Shown piece by piece: positions 42,291 through 49,392 of a stretch of 54,994 nt of DNA. The notes below the pieces were generated by a model. The model did not search any database, had not been told where the DNA came from, and worked only from the letters and a program-made list of their open reading frames with translations. The DNA lies in contig NZ_JABMCE010000045.1 of the NCBI RefSeq assembly GCF_013359865.1, positions 1 through 54,994 of the forward strand. The letters are read 5' to 3'. The DNA is from Curtobacterium pusillum (GTDB taxonomy: Bacteria; Actinomycetota; Actinomycetes; Actinomycetales; Microbacteriaceae). Position 1 is the stretch's first letter, and each line of letters opens with the position of its first letter. Made by a program: the position numbers and the translations under genes.

Positions 42291-42521
42291 TCACGGCCCG
42301 GTGGTGGTCCCGGGCTCGGCCACCGGCCGGTAGACGGCGATCGGGGGCGCCTGGTCGTCCCCGTCGTGGGCCTCTCCGGACGCGAGCCAGGTGCGGCCCT
42401 CGTACTCGATCGTCGTCGGGAGGTCGCCGTGCACGAGGATGCGCACCGCGGGGTCGTCGCCGTCGACGAGGTCGACGCCGTGGGCCTCCGTGCCGCCGGG
42501 GGAGTCGTGGACGTAGCTCAT
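42291..42521 (-). CDS. Unknown 76-residue acidic protein
   Basis: A small protein with 'AVRILVHGDLPTTIEYEGRTWLASGEAHDGDDQAPPIAVYRPV', an alternating pattern that suggests a small beta sheet. Not recognised. It starts at ATG 42521. The promoter would overlap that of the divergent tRNA-Gly 42 bases away. TTCGAT six bases before the ATG hints at a leaderless start. Confidence 0.5.
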   Translation of the reverse strand: MSYVHDSPGGTEAHGVDLVDGDDPAVRILVHGDLPTTIEYEGRTWLASGEAHDGDDQAPPIAVYRPVAEPGTTTGP

Positions 42522-42547
42522 GGTCCGATCGAACGCCCCCGGCCTGG

Positions 42548-42553
42548 TAGAGT
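42548..42553 (+). promoter_or_regulatory. -10 element of tRNA-Gly copy 2
   Basis: TAGAGT in a GCCCCCGG...TAGAGTT context also seen before copy 1. No clear -35 at 17-18 bases. Confidence 0.4.
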
Positions 42554-42563
42554 TCCCCCGTAC

Positions 42564-42635
42564 GCGGATGTGGCGCAGTGGTAGCGCATCACCTTGCCAA
42601 GGTGAGGGTCGCGAGTTCGAATCTCGTCATCCGCT
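42564..42635 (+). tRNA. tRNA-Gly, anticodon GCC (copy 2)
   Basis: 72 bases, identical to the tRNA at 35158-35229, including acceptor GCGGATG and anticodon loop TTGCCAA. Identity continues two bases past the gene (CG), then ends. Confidence 0.96.
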
Positions 42636-42647
42636 CGGAACAAGGCG

Positions 42648-42678
42648 GCGAGCCCCGGTCATCACGACCGGGGCTCGC
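42648..42678 (+). terminator. Terminator of tRNA-Gly copy 2
   Basis: A perfect 13-bp stem (GCGAGCCCCGGTC with its complement) and a 5-base loop, 12 bases after the tRNA, followed by GTCGTTCC. Confidence 0.75.
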
Positions 42679-42706
42679 GTCGTTCCACAGAGCCGGTGCA
42701 GTGCTC

Positions 42707-42735
42707 TTGTGATGAGGTAAGGCTTGCCTTACCGT
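42707..42735 (+). promoter_or_regulatory. Leaderless promoter with an embedded IdeR/DtxR-type iron box
   Basis: TTGTGA (42707-42712), 17 bases, TACCGT (42730-42735), then six bases to ATG 42742. The inverted repeat GGTAAGGC-TT-GCCTTACC (42716-42733) fills the spacer. The 19-mer at 42713-42731 matches 14 of 19 positions of the DtxR/IdeR consensus TTAGGTTAGGCTAACCTAA. Fe2+-bound repressor would block RNA polymerase. Confidence 0.75.
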
Positions 42736-42741
42736 TGCCGT

Positions 42742-43164
42742 ATGGCACGGACCCGTCGACAGCCCAGCGCACGCATCCTCCTCGCCGGCGGCGTCGACGA
42801 CCTCCCCGAGATCACGCGGATGCTCGAGGAGCTGCCCGAGAACGCCTACGGCCAGGTCTTCGTCGAGGCCGCGCTCGAGGAGCAGGTCCGCCTGCTGCCG
42901 GCGCCGCCGCGCGTGACGGTCACGTGGCTGCTCAGGAGCGCCCGGGCGTCGGCCGTCTCGCCGCTCGTGTTCGCCGACCACGGCGAAGCGCTCGCACATG
43001 CCGTGACGGGGTGGGCGGCGGAGTGGTGCGTCGCCGGCTGCGAGCCGCGCACGACCGTCTGGATCGGCTGCGCGGACAGCCCCTGGGTGGAGCGCGCGCG
43101 TTCCGCCGTGCAGATCGAACTCGCCGACGCCGGCCAGCAGGTCCAGGTCGAGTACGGCGGGTAA
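42742..43164 (+). CDS. Siderophore-interacting protein (SIP) C-terminal domain, stand-alone
   Basis: A 140-residue protein. 'RILLAGGVDDLPEITRMLEELPENAYGQVFVEA' and 'AWAAEWCVAG...WIGCADSPWVERAR'-like segments match the C-terminal, NAD(P)H-side domain of siderophore-interacting ferric reductases (ViuB/SIP). The N-terminal FAD-binding barrel is absent. No upstream frame could supply it, because a terminator and the iron box directly precede the ATG. It may work with a separate flavin partner or in iron handling without reduction. Iron repression through the box at 42716-42733 is likely. Confidence 0.8.
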   Translation: MARTRRQPSARILLAGGVDDLPEITRMLEELPENAYGQVFVEAALEEQVRLLPAPPRVTVTWLLRSARASAVSPLVFADHGEALAHAVTGWAAEWCVAGCEPRTTVWIGCADSPWVERARSAVQIELADAGQQVQVEYGG

Positions 43165-43285
43165 GGTCAGCCTCCGCTTCCTTGCGGCATGCAAAAGAAG
43201 CGGGCATGGTTGGGGTCATCGGATGCACCGAGCAGGTCAGGACAGGCCCAGCGGAGCGGTGTAGCCACGAGGTAGGAGGAAGCAC

Positions 43286-43795
43286 ATGACCACGCAGAGC
43301 ACCACGCAGAGCAGCACCACGACCACCACGTCCCCGTTCTCGACGACGCCGGAGCTCGCCGCCGGGGTGGCGCAGTTCCTCGCCCCCGTCGTGATCGACC
43401 TCGAAGCCCTCGTCGTCAACGGCAAGCAGGCGCACTGGCACGTCCGCGGCCGCAACTTCGTCGGTGTCCACGAGCTCCTCGACACCATCGTCGAGCACGC
43501 TCAGGAGTGGGCCGACCTCGCCGCGGAGCGCATCGTCGCCCTCGGGTTGCCGGTCGACTCGCGCATCTCGACCGTGGCCGCGAACACCACGATCCCGCCG
43601 CTGTCGGAGGGCTTCCAGAACTCGGACGTGACGATCACCGAGGTCATCGCCGAGATCGATGCCGCCCTGCTGCAGGTCCGCCGGGCGGTCGAGGGGCTCG
43701 ACGAGGTCGACCTCAACAGCCAGGACATCGTCATCGAGATCGAGCGCGGCCTCACGAAGGACCGCTGGTTCCTGCAGGCGCACCTCGCCGCCTGA
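43286..43795 (+). CDS. dps: Dps-family ferritin-like DNA-protection protein
   Basis: A 169-residue protein with a Ser/Thr-rich N-terminal tail (~1-20) and the four-helix Dps fold. 'NGKQAHWHVRGRNFVGVHELLDTIVEHAQEWADLAAERIVALG' region carries the inter-subunit ferroxidase His and acidic residues. Dps 12-mers oxidise and store iron using H2O2 and protect DNA. ATG 43286 follows AGGAGG. It is 121 bases after the iron-regulated SIP gene; a weaker iron-box-like sequence (TAAGGTCAGCCT from 43162) overlaps the end of that gene. A 14-bp hairpin follows. Confidence 0.93.
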   Translation: MTTQSTTQSSTTTTTSPFSTTPELAAGVAQFLAPVVIDLEALVVNGKQAHWHVRGRNFVGVHELLDTIVEHAQEWADLAAERIVALGLPVDSRISTVAANTTIPPLSEGFQNSDVTITEVIAEIDAALLQVRRAVEGLDEVDLNSQDIVIEIERGLTKDRWFLQAHLAA

Positions 43796-43813
43796 CGCGA
43801 CCATCCGCTGACC

Positions 43814-43845
43814 GGAGGCGCGGTGCCAGTCGGCACCGCGCCTCC
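43814..43845 (+). terminator. GGAGGCGCGG hairpin after dps (repeat-family copy)
   Basis: A perfect 14-bp stem (GGAGGCGCGGTGCC with its complement) around AGTC, 18 bases after the dps stop. It belongs to the same palindromic family as 11557-11592 and 53586-53631, including the flanking CCAGTCCGT. Confidence 0.75.
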
Positions 43846-43962
43846 AGTCCGTCTGCGGTCCGGTCCACGGCGTGGCGCCGCAGCTCCCGTGCGTGCATTC
43901 CGACGTCGCACCGGTCGATCGACGCGTGTGGTGTCGAGCGATGCCCGCGCAACGACCCCGGC

Positions 43963-44006
43963 GTTCACCCACTCGCCCCGGCTCGTTCACCCGCCTGTAC
44001 CCACGC
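43963..44006 (+). promoter_or_regulatory. PHO box (PhoP-binding direct repeats) before the alkaline phosphatase gene
   Basis: Four 11-base units: GTTCACCCACT, CGCCCCGGCTC, GTTCACCCGCC, TGTACCCACGC. Units 1 and 3 are near-perfect GTTCACC repeats in phase, as in Streptomyces PhoP sites. It lies ~55-95 bases before the gene, so phosphate starvation should activate it. Confidence 0.75.
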
Positions 44007-44059
44007 ACAGGTCATCCTCGGATGGCACCCGTTCGGGGCACAGACGAGGGGAACACGCA

Positions 44060-45751
44060 ATGCAGCACACTCCGCAGCGCCGCCACCGCGCAGCGCTCGC
44101 ACTCGGCGCCGCGCTCATCGCCGGCGCCATCGCACTGCCGGGCACGGCCGAGGCCGTCGGGCAGCTCGCACTGAACCAGCACGGCGGCGCACAGCGTCAC
44201 CAGGGCGACCAGACCCGGTCGATCCAGCAGGCGATCGAGAAGGCCGGCGCGAAGAACGTCATCCTGCTCATAGGCGACGGGATGGGCGACTCCGAGATCA
44301 CCATCGCACGCAACTACCAGTACGGCGCTGCCGGGCGACTCCCCGGACTCGACGCGCTCCCGCTCACCGGGTCGTACACGACGTACTCGCTCTACAAGGA
44401 CGGCGCCGACAAGGGCAAGCCCGACTACGTCACCGACTCCGCCGCGTCCGGGAGCGCCTGGGCCACCGGCACGAAGACGTACGACGGTGCGATCTCCGTC
44501 GACATCGACGGGAAGCCGCAGCAGACGCTCCTCGAACTCGCGAAGGCGAACGGACTGCGCACGGGCGACGTCTCGACCGCCGAGATCCAGGACGCCACCC
44601 CGGCGGTCCAGGTCGCCCACGTCGGCGCCCGCTCCTGCTACGGCCCGGACACCGCGTCCTGCGGCACGGACGCGCTGCAGAACGGCGGTCTCGGATCGAT
44701 CAGCGAGCAGCTCCTCAACACCCGTCCGGACGTCACCCTCGGCGGCGGCTCGGCGAGCTTCGAGCAGACCGCGAAGGCCGGCCAGTGGCAGGGTTCGACG
44801 CTGTTCGACCAGGCCGAGCAGCGTGGCTACCAGGTGGTCTCCGACGCCGACGGCCTCGCCGCGGTGCGCCGAGCGGACCAGACGAAACCGGTCCTCGGCC
44901 TGTTCACCCCGGGCAACTTCCCGACCCGCTACGCACCCACCACGGCGACCGTCGGCGGGGCCGACGAGGCACCGGTGCAGTGCACGCCGAACCCCGCACG
45001 CCTGTCGACCGGTCTGTCGCTGCGGTCACTCACGGACAAGTCCATCGACCTGCTGAACCGCGACCGGGGCAAGTCCGGCAAGGGCTTCTTCCTCCAGGTG
45101 GAGGGCGCGAGCATCGACAAGCAGGACCACGCCGCCGACGCCTGCGGCCAGATCGGCGAGACGATCGACTTCGACGAGGCGGTGCAGTCCGCGCTCGCGT
45201 TCGCGAAGAAGGACGGCAACACGCTCGTCATCGCGACGGCCGACCACGCCCACTCGAGCCAGATCGTGGACAGCACGCCGCCGACCTCCCTGTCGACCGC
45301 GCTCCGCACCGCCGACGGCACCACGATGAAGGTCTCCTACGGCACCGCGGCGGCCGGTGGCTCGCAACAGCACACCGGCACGCAGGTCCGCATCGCGGCG
45401 TACGGCCCGGGTGCAGCGAACGTCGTCGGACTCTCCGACCAGTCGGACACGTTCTTCACGATCCGCGATGGTCTGCAGCTCGACGAGGACCTCGCCGCAC
45501 TGTCCCGCGGCGCACGCATCGACCTCTCCGTCGGGGCGCCGCGTCCGAACCAGCGCGTCACGCTCACCGGTTCGCGCTTCGCCGGTGACCGCCAGGTCCG
45601 CGTGCAGGTCGGTTCGACGGACCTCGGAACGGTCGACGTGATCGACGGCGCCGCCACGGTGCAGTGGCGGGCCGTGCAGGGCAGCACGACGGTGTCCTTC
45701 ACCGGCGTGCAGTCCGGTCAGCAGGCGTCGAAGCAGGTCCGCGTCCGCTAG
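44060..45751 (+). CDS. phoA: Secreted alkaline phosphatase (PhoA type)
   Basis: A 563-residue protein. The signal peptide (~1-32, '[20 protein letters not shown]') ends near AEA. '[14 protein letters not shown]' supplies Asp73 for metal binding, '[17 protein letters not shown]' the nucleophile Ser127, and '[14 protein letters not shown]' and 'TADHAHSSQ' the further metal ligands. The C-terminal ~80 residues ('[20 protein letters not shown]') form an extra beta domain. It releases phosphate from phosphomonoesters outside the cell. ATG 44060 follows GAGGGG; upstream in-frame starts would overlap the PHO box and are rejected. Confidence 0.94.
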   Translation: MQHTPQRRHRAALALGAALIAGAIALPGTAEAVGQLALNQHGGAQRHQGDQTRSIQQAIEKAGAKNVILLIGDGMGDSEITIARNYQYGAAGRLPGLDALPLTGSYTTYSLYKDGADKGKPDYVTDSAASGSAWATGTKTYDGAISVDIDGKPQQTLLELAKANGLRTGDVSTAEIQDATPAVQVAHVGARSCYGPDTASCGTDALQNGGLGSISEQLLNTRPDVTLGGGSASFEQTAKAGQWQGSTLFDQAEQRGYQVVSDADGLAAVRRADQTKPVLGLFTPGNFPTRYAPTTATVGGADEAPVQCTPNPARLSTGLSLRSLTDKSIDLLNRDRGKSGKGFFLQVEGASIDKQDHAADACGQIGETIDFDEAVQSALAFAKKDGNTLVIATADHAHSSQIVDSTPPTSLSTALRTADGTTMKVSYGTAAAGGSQQHTGTQVRIAAYGPGAANVVGLSDQSDTFFTIRDGLQLDEDLAALSRGARIDLSVGAPRPNQRVTLTGSRFAGDRQVRVQVGSTDLGTVDVIDGAATVQWRAVQGSTTVSFTGVQSGQQASKQVRVR

Positions 45752-45762
45752 TCACGATCGTG

Positions 45763-45810
45763 CGGTGTGTCGCACGGCCCGGCCGCCAGCCGCCGCCGTG
45801 CGGCACACCG
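45763..45810. terminator. Bidirectional terminator between phoA and the convergent regulator gene
   Basis: A 16-bp stem with one G-T pair (45763-45778 against 45795-45810) and a 16-base loop. It fills the 74-base convergent gap. Confidence 0.7.
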
Positions 45811-45825
45811 TCGGTGTTCCGGGCG

Positions 45826-46488
45826 TCAGCCCGCCGGGGTCACCAGGCCGATCTCGTACGCCAGCACCACCGCGTGCACCCGGTCCCGAAGCTGCAGCTT
45901 CGCCAGGATCCGGCCGACGTGCGTCTTCACGGTCTGCTCCGCGATGAAGAGGTCACCGGCGATCTCGACGTTCGAGCGACCCCGGGCGACGAGCAGGAAC
46001 ACGTCGCGCTCGCGCTCGGTCAGGACGTCGAGCACCTCCGTCCGCGGTGCGGCCGGCGGCGGACCGGAGACGAACGCCTCCACCAGGTGCCGGGTCACGC
46101 GCGGCGCGAGGAGCGAATCGCCCTCCGCCACCGTCCGGACCGCCTGCACGAGCTCGTCGGCGCTGGCGTCCTTGAGCAGGAAGCCGCTCGCCCCGGCGCG
46201 CAGCGCGTCGAACACGTAGTCGTCGATGTCGAACGTCGTCAGCATCACCACCCGCACGGGGTGGTCGGCTGGCGCGGCCGTGATGCGCCGGGTCGCCTCG
46301 ATGCCGTCGAGCTCCGGCATGCGCACGTCCATCAGGATGACGTCCGGTCGCAGGCGCAGGGCCTCGACGACGGCGTCGGCGCCGTTCACGGCTTCGCCCA
46401 CGACCTCGACGTCGTCCTGGGCCTGGAGGATCGCCCGCAGTCCCACGCGGAACATCTGCTGGTCGTCCACCACCATCACACGCGTCAT
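45826..46488 (-). CDS. NarL/LuxR-family response regulator
   Basis: A 220-residue protein. Receiver domain with 'VMVVDDQQMFRVGL', Asp54 in 'VILMDVRMPELDG', and Lys in 'FLLKDAS'. The LuxR helix-turn-helix (~150-212) has 'LTERERDVFLLVARGRSN' and 'AEQTVKTHVGRILAKL'. ATG 46488 overlaps the kinase stop by four bases. Last gene of the DedA-kinase-regulator operon; the target genes are unknown. Confidence 0.93.
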   Translation of the reverse strand: MTRVMVVDDQQMFRVGLRAILQAQDDVEVVGEAVNGADAVVEALRLRPDVILMDVRMPELDGIEATRRITAAPADHPVRVVMLTTFDIDDYVFDALRAGASGFLLKDASADELVQAVRTVAEGDSLLAPRVTRHLVEAFVSGPPPAAPRTEVLDVLTERERDVFLLVARGRSNVEIAGDLFIAEQTVKTHVGRILAKLQLRDRVHAVVLAYEIGLVTPAG

Positions 46489-47720
46489 CGGCTTCCTCCG
46501 TCGGCCGCCGGTCCCCGGGTGGGCATCGCCGGCTGGGTGGGCAGGGTGACGGCGACACGGAAGCCGCCGTCCAGGGCCGGCCCGTGGTCGATCGTGCCGC
46601 CGAGCGCAGCGACCCGTTCGCGCATGCCCGCGAGGCCGAAGCCGCCGTCGTCCGGGGGAGCGGCAGGGACGGTGCCGGCCGGTGACGCGCCGTTGACGAC
46701 CTCGACCGCGAGGGCCGGCCCGCTCGTGGCGACCGTCACGACGGTGGACGCACCGGGCGCGTGCCGGGCCACGTTGCCGAGCGCCTCCTGCACGATCCGG
46801 TAGACGGTGAGCTGCGCGAGCCGATCGACGTCGTCGTCCGCGTCGAGCCGGAGCTCCACCGGGATGCCGGCGGCGCGCGTGGCCTCGACGAGTGCGGACA
46901 GGTCGGCGAGCCGGGGCTGCGGCGCACGCTCCGCACCGTCGTCACCGCGGAGGGTGCCGAGCAGCTGCCGCATCTCGCGGAGCGCCGTGCGGGACGTCTC
47001 CGCGATCGCCGCGAACTCGGCCCGGGCCGCGGGCGGGAGGTCGGTGACGCGGTACGGCGCGGACTCGGCCTGCATGTGCACGACGGACATGCTGTGCGCG
47101 ACGACGTCGTGCAGCTCGCGGGCGATCCGGGAGCGCTCCTCGACCGAGCGGCGGCGGGCCTGCTCGAGTTCGGCGTCACGGCGGGCCTCGGCGAGCTCCT
47201 CGCGGATCGAGCCACGCTGCCCGATCACGATCGCGGCCGCGGCGAGGATGAGGGTGTCGCCCGCGGTCACCACGAAGCTCGTCGCCCAGACGTCCGCCTG
47301 ACCCCAGCGGCCGGGCGTCACCGCGACGAGCACGAGGGTGAGGACGGCCGCGGCGGCCCAGACACCCGCGGTCGTGCGCCAGGTCGAGCGCACACCGAGG
47401 ACGACGAGCAGGACACTCAGGCCGATGACGCCGGTGACGGGCACGGGCCACGGGCCGGTGGTGCTCGGTGCGGTCGCCAGCCCGAGAGCGGCGAGACCGG
47501 CGAGGTGTGCGATCGACGACGACCGGGGGAACAGCGGGGCGAGGCCGATGCTCAGCGAGAGCACCGCGGACACGAGCATGGCGAGGGGGACCGGAACCTC
47601 GTAGAGGACCGCGGTCACGGGGGCGGCGACCGTGAAGAGCGTCACCGCGACGACGACGAGGCCGATCCGGACGGCGAGGAGCATCCAGGACGGCCGCGGC
47701 GGCGTCGGCGTGCTGGTCAC
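46485..47720 (-). CDS. DesK/NarX-type sensor histidine kinase
   Basis: A 411-residue protein with five to six membrane helices in the first ~165 residues and almost no extracellular domain, so it probably senses within the membrane. The HisKA_3 block 'RIARELHDVVAHSMSVVHMQ' has the phosphoacceptor His204. The ATPase domain has 'VQEALGNVARHAPG' and 'GGFGLAGMRERVAALGG'. GTG 47720 overlaps the DedA stop and its own stop overlaps the regulator start. Membrane or cell-envelope state is the likely signal; that is inference. Confidence 0.92.
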   Translation of the reverse strand: MTSTPTPPRPSWMLLAVRIGLVVVAVTLFTVAAPVTAVLYEVPVPLAMLVSAVLSLSIGLAPLFPRSSSIAHLAGLAALGLATAPSTTGPWPVPVTGVIGLSVLLVVLGVRSTWRTTAGVWAAAAVLTLVLVAVTPGRWGQADVWATSFVVTAGDTLILAAAAIVIGQRGSIREELAEARRDAELEQARRRSVEERSRIARELHDVVAHSMSVVHMQAESAPYRVTDLPPAARAEFAAIAETSRTALREMRQLLGTLRGDDGAERAPQPRLADLSALVEATRAAGIPVELRLDADDDVDRLAQLTVYRIVQEALGNVARHAPGASTVVTVATSGPALAVEVVNGASPAGTVPAAPPDDGGFGLAGMRERVAALGGTIDHGPALDGGFRVAVTLPTQPAMPTRGPAADGGSR

Positions 47721-48412
47721 GGTCGGGCGGTCTCTCCGGTGGGGACGATGCGGGGCGCGGGACGGGGTGCGGTCGCGGTGTCCGCGACCGCCGCGGCGCG
47801 GGCTGCCGCGCGGGCGTCCCGCCTGCGGTTGACTCTACCGATGACCCGGTCGACGACGACTCCGAGGCCGGCGGCGACCACCATCGAGACGAGCGCTGCC
47901 ACGACCGGCTCGTGCAGGACGCTCGACGCCGCGAGTGCGATGCCGATCGAGGTCGCCGCCCACGCCAGACCGGCGAGCGAGCTGATCGCGAGGAACCGAC
48001 GGTAGGGCAGGCGCGTCGCGCCCGCGGTCGTGTTCACCGCGACCCGCCCGACCGGGACGTACCGGCCGACGAGGATGAGGCTCGCGGACCGGCGGCGCAT
48101 CTGGCGCTCGGCGAACGCGAACGCCGCGGCGATCCGCGGGCGCTTCGACCCGGCCAGCCGGTCGAGGCCGGTGCGCCGCCCGATCCAGTAGGCGACCGAG
48201 TCGCCCGCGATCGCTCCGAGTGCGGCGGCGACGAGCACCCCGGCGACGACCGGCTCGCCGGAGGTCGCGGCGACCGCGGCGATCGCCACCAGGGCGGACT
48301 CGCTCGGCACCGGCGGGAAGAAGCCGTCGACGAAGCACAGGGCGAAGAGCACGACGAACACGAGCGGGCTCGCGGCCAGCTCGACGACGAACGGGGTGAT
48401 CTGCTCGAACAC
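47717..48412 (-). CDS. DedA-family membrane protein
   Basis: A 231-residue protein with about five membrane helices. 'FVDGFFPPVPSESALVAIAA', 'GDSVAYWIGRRTGLDRL' and 'GRYVPVGRVAVNTTAGATRLPYRRFLA' are typical DedA blocks with the conserved Pro, Glu and Arg residues. DedA proteins include undecaprenyl-phosphate and phospholipid flippases and are needed for envelope and pH homeostasis. GTG 48412 follows GGAGGGAG. Its last four bases overlap the kinase gene, an unusual coupling. Confidence 0.9.
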   Translation of the reverse strand: MFEQITPFVVELAASPLVFVVLFALCFVDGFFPPVPSESALVAIAAVAATSGEPVVAGVLVAAALGAIAGDSVAYWIGRRTGLDRLAGSKRPRIAAAFAFAERQMRRRSASLILVGRYVPVGRVAVNTTAGATRLPYRRFLAISSLAGLAWAATSIGIALAASSVLHEPVVAALVSMVVAAGLGVVVDRVIGRVNRRRDARAAARAAAVADTATAPRPAPRIVPTGETARP

Positions 48413-48504
48413 GGGTGGCTCCCTCCGCCGACGGACCTCGTCGACCGTGACGACGCTACGGAGCCGTCCGGACGCTGCCATCCCGCCCGGGTCTCGACCA
48501 CCCC

Positions 48505-49392
48505 CTACCGCGGTATGACTTCCTCCTGCCCGAAGACCACGTCCGGGGCGTCCACGCGGCGGTCGGTCACCGTCGTGGGCGCCTCGAGGTGCACGGCTCC
48601 GGAGGGCAGGATGCCCGTTCCACCGAACCGTTCCATCACCCGCCACTGGGCGACGACGTCCTCGCCCGCGTGCTCGGGCGGGAGCGTCGGCCAGAAGCCG
48701 AAGCCGCCGACGGCCTCGAGCGCCTCGCGGTCGTACAGCACGCAGGCACCGACCCAGGCGATGCGGTACGGCACCCACCCGCCGGGTTCGACGTCGAGTT
48801 CGGCGGCGAGGTGCGTCGGGTTCGCGGCGTTGTGGAGCGACCACCGGTCGAACGCGGGGACCCCGCGGCGCACCACCTCGGGGACGACCGGACCCTCCCA
48901 CCGCTCGAACACCGCCGTCTCGTGCGGCCGCCGGTCCGCCAGGAAGGACAGTCCCTGCACGGGGCTCCCGACGAAGCCGCACCCCGTGCTGCGGAGGGCG
49001 TCGAGCATCCGGCCGATCGATCCCGGTTCGAGCCAGACGTCGTCGTCGAGGAACAGGACCGCCGGGGCCGCCGCGTTCTCGAGCAGGAACTGCCGGTGCT
49101 CGGCCAGCCCGCGGCGCTCCGGGTGCGTGAGCAGTGTGACCGGGCGGCCCTGCGCCTCGAGGACCCGGAGCATGGCGGCGACCGCCGGTTCGGCAGCGGC
49201 GTCGCCGTCCGCCGACTGGTCGCTGAGCACGAGCCCGAAGTCGACGTCGACCTGCGCGGCGAGGCCTGCCAGGGTCGTCGCGAGCGCCGCCGGACGACCG
49301 ACGGTGGGGATGAGCACGTCGACGTCGACGGCGCGTGCGGAGTCCGCCGGTTCGGGGGTCTTCGCCCACGACCCGGACCAGCGGGCGGTCAC
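48505..49392 (-). CDS. GT2-like glycosyltransferase
   Basis: A 295-residue protein. 'DVDVLIPTVGRPAALATTLAG' and 'AVLFLDDDVWLEPGSIGRML' are the nucleotide-sugar binding fold and DxD-type metal site of GT-A enzymes; 'WVGACVLYDREALEAVGGF' and 'GEDVVAQWR' are common GT2 acceptor-side motifs. No membrane helix. GTG 49392 overlaps the HldE-like stop by four bases, so its donor may be the nucleotide-heptose made by that enzyme. It is the last gene of the operon. Confidence 0.85.
   Translation of the reverse strand: MTARWSGSWAKTPEPADSARAVDVDVLIPTVGRPAALATTLAGLAAQVDVDFGLVLSDQSADGDAAAEPAVAAMLRVLEAQGRPVTLLTHPERRGLAEHRQFLLENAAAPAVLFLDDDVWLEPGSIGRMLDALRSTGCGFVGSPVQGLSFLADRRPHETAVFERWEGPVVPEVVRRGVPAFDRWSLHNAANPTHLAAELDVEPGGWVPYRIAWVGACVLYDREALEAVGGFGFWPTLPPEHAGEDVVAQWRVMERFGGTGILPSGAVHLEAPTTVTDRRVDAPDVVFGQEEVIPR

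Noticed and set aside
42273..42584. A plus-strand 103-residue frame running into tRNA-Gly copy 2
   Set aside because: It overlaps a tRNA and is antisense to a more protein-like frame.
35158..42635. attL/attR of an integrated phage or integrative element at the two tRNA-Gly genes
   Set aside because: The repeats are full tRNAs with similar promoters, and no integrase, excisionase or phage gene lies between them. Gene duplication explains the data; only a weaker recombination hypothesis is kept as a finding.
43823..44059. An N-terminal extension of the alkaline phosphatase (open frame to 43823)
   Set aside because: It would place the signal peptide 79 residues inside the protein and cover the PHO box; ATG 44060 with GAGGGG is the better start.
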